From the NCBI RefSeq assembly GCF_000735605.1, contig NZ_JPKG01000063.1:1-64000 (forward strand): DNA of 64,000 bases. The letters run 5' to 3'. The position numbers and the translations under genes are program-made. The notes under the pieces are model-generated. The model was given only the letters and a program-made list of their open reading frames with translations, was not told the origin of the DNA and did no database searches. Source of the DNA: Allobosea sp. LC85 (GTDB lineage: Bacteria; Pseudomonadota; Alphaproteobacteria; Rhizobiales; Beijerinckiaceae). Positions 57,970 to 64,000 of this stretch are shown here, piece by piece (positions within the stretch are counted from its first letter, which is position 1; the number at the start of each line of letters is the position of its first letter).

Positions 57970-59697
57970 TTGAACGGCTGGACTGAGCGTAGGGGGCTTG
58001 CCCAGGCGGCGATCGGTCGGGCTGCGCGGCGTACGCGTGGCCAGCTCGTCGGCGCCGCACGGAAGCTCTGGCCTTTCGGCCATGTCCAGGCGACTCGGCT
58101 GCTCTTCGCCCCGCATGATTTGCGCACGGCCGATCCGACCACGGCCGGCGACATTTATTCCGGGTACTATGCCTTCGCCGGGCGCACGCTGAGAACCCAT
58201 GGCGAATCGCCCTTCGACTGCCTACCGCCGAGCGAGGGCTGGTCCGAGGCGCTGTACGGCTTCTCATGGCTGCGGCATATGCGCGCCGCCGATACCGCGA
58301 TCGCCCGCGCCAATGCGCGCGCGCTGGTCGATGAGTTCATCACCAGGCGGCACGACCGCAGTGAGATCGCCAGGCAGCCGGCGGTCGCCGCGCGCCGTCT
58401 GATTTCCTTCCTGTCGCATTCGCCACTCCTGCTCGAGGGCGCAGACCACGCGTTCTACGAGCGCTTCATCCGCCATGTCGCGGGGCTGACGGAACGGCTG
58501 ACGCTGGCGCTTTCCGGCGCGGTCGATGGCGTGGCGCGGCTGCAATGCCTGATCGCCGTGACCTTCGCCGCGATCAGCCTCGACGGCCAGGAGCGACGGC
58601 TGAGGCGCGCCGAGGCGGCCCTTTCCGATGAGCTCGACGTCCAGATCCTGCCCGATGGCGGTCATCTCAGCCGCAATCCCCGGCTGATCATCGAACTGCT
58701 GCTCGATCTCCTGCCCCTGCGCGAGACATTCGTCGCGCGCGGACTCGAGCCGCCGCGCAGCGTGCTCATGGCGATCGAGCGGATGATGCCGCATCTGCGG
58801 CTGTTCAGGCATGGCGACGGCTCGCTCGCCCTCTTCAACGGCATGGGCATTACCCCGCCCGATCTGATGGCGACGCTCGCGGCCTATGACGATGCCCGTG
58901 CCCGCCCCATCGAACATGCCGCCTATTCCGGCTACGACCGGCTCGGCGCCGGCCGCAGCACCGTGGTGGTCGATGCCGGCGCACCGCCGCGAGGCGCCAA
59001 CTCGGTCGAAGCCCATGCGGGCTGCCTGTCCTTCGAGTTCTCCAGCGGCAGCCAGCGCATCATCGTCAATTGCGGCGCCAGCCGTTTCGGACCGCCCGAG
59101 CTCCGGCTGGCCGCGCGCAGCACCGCAGCCCATTCCACGGTGATCCTGGCGGAGCGTTCCAGTGCCTCCTTCGGCCTTGTGCTCGGCGAGCACCGCATCG
59201 TCGCCGGCCCGTCCGACGTGCGGGTCGCGCGGCAGGACAGCGAGACAGGTCATGAATGGGTCGCGAGCCATGACGGCTATCGCCGCAATCTCGGCGCGCT
59301 GCACACCCGCCGGTTGCTGCTCAGCCGCGACGGCGCGACGCTGACCGGTGAAGACGAGATTGCCCTGCCCACGGAAACGGAAGCACTGCCGGCCGTGGCG
59401 CGCTTCCACCTGCACCCCGGTATCCGTCCGAGCCTGATCCGCGAGGGCGAAGGCGCCCTGCTCGCGCTGCCCTCGGGCGAGGTCTGGGAGTTTGAGGCCT
59501 CCGGCCTGGTGGTCACGATCGAGGAAAGCATCTTCCTTGCCGCGGCCGACGGAAAGCGGCGAACCGAACAGCTGGCGATCAGCTTCGACGCTGCCGAGAC
59601 GCCGCAGGTCACCTGGCGCTTGACCCGCGTTGGCACGGCGCCGCGAGCAACGCGGCCGCATGAACGGGGCGGACCCGAGGCACAACTGCCGCTTTGA
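57970..59697 (+). CDS. Heparinase II/III family protein
   Basis: 575-residue protein with an alpha-helical toroid first half and a C-terminal heparinase II/III beta-sandwich (from about residue 330). Landmarks are NGWTERRGLAQAAIGRAARR, DGGHLSRNPRLIIELLLDLL, SGYDRLGAGRSTVVVDAGAP, and HSTVILAERSSASF. No signal peptide is visible, so it may act inside the cell or on envelope glycans; the substrate is unknown. The TTG at 57970 is the only reasonable start. It is a regular neighbour of rsmB and purH in Hyphomicrobiales. Confidence 0.85.
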   Translation: MNGWTERRGLAQAAIGRAARRTRGQLVGAARKLWPFGHVQATRLLFAPHDLRTADPTTAGDIYSGYYAFAGRTLRTHGESPFDCLPPSEGWSEALYGFSWLRHMRAADTAIARANARALVDEFITRRHDRSEIARQPAVAARRLISFLSHSPLLLEGADHAFYERFIRHVAGLTERLTLALSGAVDGVARLQCLIAVTFAAISLDGQERRLRRAEAALSDELDVQILPDGGHLSRNPRLIIELLLDLLPLRETFVARGLEPPRSVLMAIERMMPHLRLFRHGDGSLALFNGMGITPPDLMATLAAYDDARARPIEHAAYSGYDRLGAGRSTVVVDAGAPPRGANSVEAHAGCLSFEFSSGSQRIIVNCGASRFGPPELRLAARSTAAHSTVILAERSSASFGLVLGEHRIVAGPSDVRVARQDSETGHEWVASHDGYRRNLGALHTRRLLLSRDGATLTGEDEIALPTETEALPAVARFHLHPGIRPSLIREGEGALLALPSGEVWEFEASGLVVTIEESIFLAAADGKRRTEQLAISFDAAETPQVTWRLTRVGTAPRATRPHERGGPEAQLPL

Positions 59698-59734
59698 CGG
59701 CGGGACAGGGCTTCGGGCACCGCACTTTGCATCC

Positions 59735-59757
59735 GGGGCCCGGCATGATAGGGCCCC
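59735..59757. terminator. GC hairpin before purH
   Basis: Arms GGGGCCC and GGGCCCC with a 9-nt loop, 38 bases after the heparinase-like stop and 41 bases before the purH ATG. It could end the upstream transcript or form part of the purH leader; no T-run follows. Confidence 0.35.
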
Positions 59758-59797
59758 GCCAAGCCGCCTTCATTGCACTGCACACCGGATTGTCCCG

Positions 59798-61390
59798 ATG
59801 CCGACTGAGCTTCGCCGCGTCGAACGCGCTCTTCTTTCCGTCTCCGACAAGACGGGGCTGATCGAATTCGCGCGCGCCCTTCACCGCCTCGGCATCGCGC
59901 TGATCTCGACGGGGGGCACCGCCAAGGCAATCGCCGAGGCCGGCCTGCCTGTCACCGATGTCTCCGATCTCACCGGCTTCCCGGAAATGATGGACGGTCG
60001 CGTCAAGACGCTGCACCCCAAGGTGCATGGCGGCCTTCTCGCCGTCCGCTCGCATCCGGAGCATCAGGCCTCGATGCTCGGCCATGGTATCGCGCCGATC
60101 GACCTGCTCGTCGTCAATCTCTATCCGTTCGAGGCGACCGTCGCCGCCGGCCGCTCCTATGACGACTGCATCGAGAACATCGATATCGGCGGGCCGGCGA
60201 TGATCCGGGCCGCCGCCAAGAACCATACCGACGTTGCCGTCGTGGTGGACGCAGCGGACTACGCCGCCGTGCTCGGAGAACTCGAGAGCCAGAAGGGCGC
60301 GACCACGCTGACGCTGCGCCGCAAGCTCGCCCAGAAGGCCTATGCCCGCACCGCCGCCTACGACTCGGCGATCTCGAACTGGTTCGCCAACGAACTCGCC
60401 GAGACGTCTCCTGTCTACCGCGCCCTTGGCGGCAGCCTCGCCGAGACACTGCGCTATGGCGAGAACCCGCATCAATGGGCTGCGTTCTACCGCACTCCCG
60501 AGCAACGTCCCGGGGTCGCGACCGCCCGCCAGGTCCAGGGCAAGCAGCTATCCTACAACAACATCAACGACACTGACGCCGCCTTCGAATGCGTCGCCGA
60601 GTTCGACCCTGCCGCCTCGGCCGCCTGCGTCATCGTCAAGCACGCCAATCCCTGCGGCGTCGCCAGCGGCAGCTCGCTGCTCGAGGCCTATGAGAAGGCG
60701 CTGGCCTGCGACCCGGTTTCGGCCTTCGGCGGCATCGTCGCGCTCAACCGCAAGCTCGATGCCCAGGCCGCGAGGAAGATCGTCGAGGTCTTCACCGAAG
60801 TGATCATCGCGCCCGAGGCGGATGACGAGGCGATCGCGATGATCGCCGCCAAGAAGAACCTGCGGCTGCTGCTGACCGGCGGCCTGCCCGATCCGCGCGG
60901 CGGCGGGCTGGCGCTGCGCACCGTTTCCGGCGGCTTCCTCGCTCAGGCTCGTGACAATGCCGTCGTTGACGACATGGAGCTCAGAGTCGTGACCAAGCGC
61001 GCGCCGAGCGAGGCCGAGCTCGCCGATCTTCGCTTCGCCTTCCGCGTTGCCAAGCACGTCAAGTCGAACGCCATCGTCTATGTGAGGGGGCAGGCGACCG
61101 TAGGCATCGGCGCGGGCCAGATGAGCCGTGTCGATTCCTCGCGCATCGCCGCCTGGAAGGCGAGCGAGGCCGCAAAGGCAGCTGGCGTTGCCGAGAGCCT
61201 GGCCAAGGGCTCAGTCGTGGCCTCCGACGCCTTCTTCCCCTTTGCCGACGGCCTCCTCGCCGCGGCCGAGGCTGGGGCCACGGCAGTGATCCAGCCCGGC
61301 GGCTCGATGCGCGACGACGAGGTGATCAAGGCGGCCGACGAGGCCGGCCTCGCCATGGTCTTCACCGGCCATCGCCACTTCCGCCACTGA
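59798..61390 (+). CDS. purH: Bifunctional AICAR transformylase/IMP cyclohydrolase
   Basis: 530-residue enzyme of the last two steps of purine synthesis. The N-terminal IMP cyclohydrolase domain (MGS-like) starts ALLSVSDKTGLIEFARAL and contains GRVKTLHPKVHGGLLAVR. The C-terminal transformylase has KQLSYNNINDTDAAFECV and CVIVKHANPCGVASG with the conserved Lys and His. Length and motifs are standard and the gene appears intact. The ATG at 59798 is used; an upstream extension is in the previous gene's tail and is unsupported. Confidence 0.97.
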   Translation: MPTELRRVERALLSVSDKTGLIEFARALHRLGIALISTGGTAKAIAEAGLPVTDVSDLTGFPEMMDGRVKTLHPKVHGGLLAVRSHPEHQASMLGHGIAPIDLLVVNLYPFEATVAAGRSYDDCIENIDIGGPAMIRAAAKNHTDVAVVVDAADYAAVLGELESQKGATTLTLRRKLAQKAYARTAAYDSAISNWFANELAETSPVYRALGGSLAETLRYGENPHQWAAFYRTPEQRPGVATARQVQGKQLSYNNINDTDAAFECVAEFDPAASAACVIVKHANPCGVASGSSLLEAYEKALACDPVSAFGGIVALNRKLDAQAARKIVEVFTEVIIAPEADDEAIAMIAAKKNLRLLLTGGLPDPRGGGLALRTVSGGFLAQARDNAVVDDMELRVVTKRAPSEAELADLRFAFRVAKHVKSNAIVYVRGQATVGIGAGQMSRVDSSRIAAWKASEAAKAAGVAESLAKGSVVASDAFFPFADGLLAAAEAGATAVIQPGGSMRDDEVIKAADEAGLAMVFTGHRHFRH

Positions 61391-61470
61391 GGCGCGGGCG
61401 GCCGGCAGGGCCGCTCTCGACCATGGGCGCGGCTTGGCCCTATTCTGCCGGCGTCGCGAGCGAGGCCGGC

Positions 61471-62649
61471 ATGACGCAGACCCATCAGCGGCGCACGCCC
61501 CTGCGGACGCGCGTAGCTCACGAACACGCCAAGGTCAGCTTCGTCGAGCTGTTCTTCGACCTCGTCTTCGTCTTTGCGATCACGCAGATCTCGCACGCCT
61601 TGCTGGAGCATTTCTCGCTGCTTGGGCTCGCGCAGGCCGCCTTGCTGCTCGGCGCAGTCTGGTGGGCCTGGGTCTGCACGAGCTGGGTGACCAACTGGCT
61701 CGACCCCGACTCGACGCCGGTACGCCTGATGCTGTTCGTGCTGATGTTCGTCGGCCTGGTGCTCACGACCTCGCTGCCGGGCGCATTCGAGGGTCTCGGC
61801 CTGATCTTCGCCTGCGCCTATGTCGCGATGCAGCTCGGCCGCAGCGTCTTCACGCTGATCAGCCTGAGGGGCCGCAGCCCCGCCAATTACCGGAACTTCC
61901 AACGCATATGCCTCTGGTTCGCGCTGTCCGGCGTGTTCTGGATCATCGGCGGATTGGCCGATGGCAGTCTCCGCTTCGGGTTCTGGGCGCTCGCACTTGC
62001 GCTTGAATATGGCTCGCCCTGGATCGGTTTCAGGGTGCCGGGCCTCGGCCGTTCCAGTACCGCCGAATGGGATATCGAAGGCGCGCATCTTGCCGAACGA
62101 TGCGCGCTTTTCATCATCATCGCGCTCGGTGAATCCGTGCTCGTGACAGGCGCCACCGCATCGAAGCTGGCAGCGACGCTGCCCAACTCGCTTGCCTTCG
62201 GCAATGCCTTTCTCAGCTCCGTCGCGATGTGGTGGCTGTATTTTCATGTCGGCGCCGAGCGCGGCAGCCAGCGCATCTCCACGGCTGACGATCCGGGCTC
62301 GCTGGCCCGCAGCGCCTATACCCTTATCCCGCTGCCTCTTGTCGCCGGGATCATCCTGGTCGCCGTCGGTGACGAGTTCGTGCTGGCGCACCCGACCGGC
62401 CATACCGAGCTCAAGGTGGCGATCGCCGTCATCGCGGGGCCGATCTTCTACGTGATCGGAAATCTGCTCTTCAAGAAGGTCACGGCAGGGTGGTATCCGC
62501 TGTCGCACCTCGTCGGACTCGGGCTGCTTGCACTCTGGGCTCCGACGGCCGCGATCCTGCCGCCGCTCGCGCTGAGTATCGGTGCAACGCTCATCCTGGT
62601 CCTGGTCGCGGCCTGGGAAACCCTCTCGCTTCGGCCGAAGGAGGCCTGA
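61471..62649 (+). CDS. Low temperature requirement protein A (LtrA) family
   Basis: 392-residue membrane protein with about ten to twelve spans. The LtrA signature is at the N-terminus: HEHAKVSFVELFFDLVFVFA then ITQISHALLEH. Later motifs HLAERCALFIIIALGESVLV with an acidic residue in the membrane are also characteristic. The family was named from a cold-sensitive Listeria mutant; its activity is unknown. The ATG at 61471 is preferred over 61423. A small membrane protein and YbaK follow with gaps of 3 and minus 4 bases. Confidence 0.85.
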   Translation: MTQTHQRRTPLRTRVAHEHAKVSFVELFFDLVFVFAITQISHALLEHFSLLGLAQAALLLGAVWWAWVCTSWVTNWLDPDSTPVRLMLFVLMFVGLVLTTSLPGAFEGLGLIFACAYVAMQLGRSVFTLISLRGRSPANYRNFQRICLWFALSGVFWIIGGLADGSLRFGFWALALALEYGSPWIGFRVPGLGRSSTAEWDIEGAHLAERCALFIIIALGESVLVTGATASKLAATLPNSLAFGNAFLSSVAMWWLYFHVGAERGSQRISTADDPGSLARSAYTLIPLPLVAGIILVAVGDEFVLAHPTGHTELKVAIAVIAGPIFYVIGNLLFKKVTAGWYPLSHLVGLGLLALWAPTAAILPPLALSIGATLILVLVAAWETLSLRPKEA

Positions 62650-62652
62650 CGC

Positions 62653-62931
62653 ATGCATACGATGAAGATGCTCTCAGCCGGCTTTGCGCTGCTCGGCCTC
62701 CTGCTGTTCCTGGCGCCGCGGCTGAACCGCAGCAGCGCACACCCCATCGCCTATGCGGTCAAACTGTTCATCCCGCTCTGGCTCGCGGTCTCGCTGATCA
62801 ATCTCGTCGTCGGCGTAACCCGCGCCGGCTACACGGTTCTCGAGGAGGCTCCGATCCTGCTCATCGTCTTCGGCATCCCGATGGCGATCGCGCTGCTGCT
62901 ACGCTGGTTTTTTGGAAAGGCCTCGGCATGA
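62653..62931 (+). CDS. Small membrane protein, unknown function
   Basis: 92-residue protein with three predicted membrane spans: LSAGFALLGLLLFLAPRL, a middle LFIPLWLAVSLINLVVGV, and ILLIVFGIPMAIALLLRWF. Its family is not recognised with certainty. The ATG is three bases after the LtrA stop and its TGA overlaps the next start (ATGA), so it is the middle gene of an LtrA-YbaK operon. Confidence 0.8.
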   Translation: MHTMKMLSAGFALLGLLLFLAPRLNRSSAHPIAYAVKLFIPLWLAVSLINLVVGVTRAGYTVLEEAPILLIVFGIPMAIALLLRWFFGKASA

Positions 62932-63395
62932 GTCTCGAATCGGTTCGCTCGTTCTTCGCGGAGCATGCGCCGGACATTGCCATCATCGAGACTGCAGCGA
63001 GCAGCGCGACGGTCTCGCTGGCCGCAGCGGCTCATGGCGTCGAACCGGCGCAGATCGCCAAGACGCTCTCGCTCCGGATCGGCGAGCGGGTCGTGCTTGT
63101 CGTCGCGCGCGGCGATGCACGGCTGGACAACCGCAAGGCCAAGGCCGCCTTTGGCGGCAAGCCACGCATGCTCGATGCCGGCGAGGTCACCGAGATCACC
63201 GGCCATCCGGTTGGAGGCGTCTGCCCATTCGGACTTGTCTCCCCGCTGCCGATCTATTGCGACATTACGCTGAAGGCCTTCGACGAAGTGGTGCCGGCCG
63301 CTGGATCCACGCAGAGCGCGCTCCGCATCAGCCCGCAACGCATGGTCGAGCTGACCAAGGCCGAATGGGTCGATGTCTGCCAGGAGCCGGCCTGA
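62928..63395 (+). CDS. YbaK/EbsC aminoacyl-tRNA deacylase family protein
   Basis: 155-residue single-domain editing protein. YbaK-type members hydrolyse mischarged tRNA such as Cys-tRNA(Pro). Conserved features: AHGVEPAQIAKTLSLRIGE with the catalytic lysine, RLDNRKAKAAFGGKPRML, and the GGVCPFGLVSPLPIYCDITL segment with the GxxxPFG motif. Its ATG overlaps the small membrane protein stop by four bases. Unlike the ProX-type protein at 2574, it belongs to the YeaK/YbaK branch; tRNA specificity is unknown. Confidence 0.92.
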   Translation: MSLESVRSFFAEHAPDIAIIETAASSATVSLAAAAHGVEPAQIAKTLSLRIGERVVLVVARGDARLDNRKAKAAFGGKPRMLDAGEVTEITGHPVGGVCPFGLVSPLPIYCDITLKAFDEVVPAAGSTQSALRISPQRMVELTKAEWVDVCQEPA

Positions 63396-63401
63396 CGGGC
63401 C

Positions 63402-64000
63402 TTAGCCCTTGCCGCCGACCCGCTCGATCAAGGCCATTGCGGCAGCCGGATTGCGGATCTTGTCGCCGCTGATGACATACAGAAAGACATCGCGCCCGCC
63501 CTGCCCTCCCGCGGACGTCGCGACCGTGTCGAGATCCTTTGGCACCTCGCCTGCCGCCCAAAGGCGGGCGCGCTCGGCCCAGGCGTCGAGATCTCGGGCC
63601 GAATAGCCGTTCGGTTCGGCCTCCTGCGTGCCCATGATGCGGCTATAGACGAAGGGCGCCGTCGCATCGGCAATCTGCGTGTATTTGGAATCCGCTGCGG
63701 TGACGACCGCAACGCCGTATTCGCGCAGCAGCGCGACGAAGTCCGGCGAGCGAAAACTGTCATGGCGAACCTCGACGGCGTGGCGGATCGCGCGGCCATC
63801 GACGGATTTCGGCAGCAGCTTCAGGAAAGCCTCGAAATCCGCCGGGTCGAAGGCCTTGGTCGGCATGAACTGCCAGTTGATCGGGCCGAGCTTCTCCTTG
63901 AGCTCAAGCACGCCGCCCGTGATGAATTTCTCGATCGAGGGGCCCGCTTCCGCAAGCACGCGGCGGTTGGTGATGTAGCGTGACCCCTTCAACGAGAAGA
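63402..64000 (-). CDS. DUF72 family protein (5' end cut by window edge)
   Basis: Partial protein of about 199 visible residues, C-terminal part of a DUF72 (YecE-like) TIM-barrel-type protein. The frame stays open to the right edge and reads FSLKGSRYITNRRVL there, which matches the family's FxxKxSRxITH segment, so roughly 60-90 N-terminal residues lie outside the window. Later motifs include GPINWQFMPTKAFD, HAVEVRHDSF and YSRIMGT. The function is unknown; it is convergent with ybaK, six bases away. Confidence 0.88.
   Translation of the reverse strand, partial: FSLKGSRYITNRRVLAEAGPSIEKFITGGVLELKEKLGPINWQFMPTKAFDPADFEAFLKLLPKSVDGRAIRHAVEVRHDSFRSPDFVALLREYGVAVVTAADSKYTQIADATAPFVYSRIMGTQEAEPNGYSARDLDAWAERARLWAAGEVPKDLDTVATSAGGQGGRDVFLYVISGDKIRNPAAAMALIERVGGKG

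Noticed and set aside
61078..62658. 526-codon minus-strand frame across purH and ltrA
   Set aside because: It spans two real genes on the other strand and its composition (Glu, Arg, Gln, His) is typical of an antisense artefact.
1..64000. CRISPR arrays, prophage, insertion sequences, integrons, toxin-antitoxin pairs
   Set aside because: No regularly spaced repeats, transposase, integrase, phage structural or toxin-antitoxin motifs were recognised in the translated genes or intergenic DNA.

Overview
The window is GC-rich, densely packed chromosomal DNA from an alphaproteobacterium, most likely of the order Hyphomicrobiales and Bosea-like. This rests on the gene content: an IalB-family protein, a DUF1674/SDHAF4-type C-terminus, a CnoX-type thioredoxin next to a LON-domain protein, sdhCDAB flanked by MaoC and CitE-type genes, heme uptake with a HutX-type carrier, and htpX-rsmB-heparinase-purH order. 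The genus is inferred, not proven. I found about 56 protein genes (one cut by the right edge), one tRNA-Gly(GCC), several operator-like palindromes and terminator-like hairpins, and two copies of a small palindromic repeat. I saw no CRISPR array, prophage, insertion sequence or integrase.

Layout. 0-9.3 kb: FAD oxidoreductase, DUF1810, tRNA-Gly, a ProX-type deacylase, then a tight thioredoxin/LON-domain/MFS run, followed by an orphan homodimeric-E1-like thiamine enzyme divergent from an Lrp regulator. 9.3-17 kb: methyltransferase-like protein, DSD1-type PLP enzyme, MsbA-like ABC exporter, IalB protein, obgE, and a LysR/DMT-exporter divergent pair. 17-24.5 kb: a TetR-adaptor-RND efflux operon with a perfect 24-bp palindrome at its start, then an overlapping amidotransferase/FAD dehydrogenase pair. 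24.6-33.7 kb: sdhCDAB, a mesaconyl-CoA-hydratase-type MaoC protein, a DUF429/serine-threonine ammonia-lyase fusion, a CoA ester lyase, inorganic pyrophosphatase and a phosphatase. 33.7-42.7 kb: flippase, an ornithine-cyclodeaminase-family gene coupled to a PhnD-fold gene, and a five-gene osmoprotectant-type ABC operon with a lyase gene embedded in it, then DUF1684. 42.9-51.5 kb: a heme acquisition island followed by tryptophan 2,3-dioxygenase and a kynureninase-like gene. 51.6-64 kb: L,D-transpeptidase, 2-hydroxyacid dehydrogenase, CFA-type synthase, SDHAF4-like protein, htpX, rsmB, heparinase-like protein, purH, LtrA, a small membrane protein, YbaK and a partial DUF72 gene.

The most notable system is the operon at 37194-41859. 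It encodes an importer of the class that moves quaternary ammonium compounds, with an aromatic-amino-acid-lyase homologue between the binding-protein and permease genes. That lyase keeps many family active-site residues but has lost the Ala-Ser-Gly triad that forms the MIO cofactor (Ser replaced by Ala, Gly deleted). A MIO-less lyase beside a quaternary-amine importer suggests uptake and trimethylamine elimination of a betaine such as ergothioneine or hercynine; this is inference. The heme island feeding directly into a heme-dependent tryptophan dioxygenase, and the DUF429/ammonia-lyase fusion, are also worth attention.
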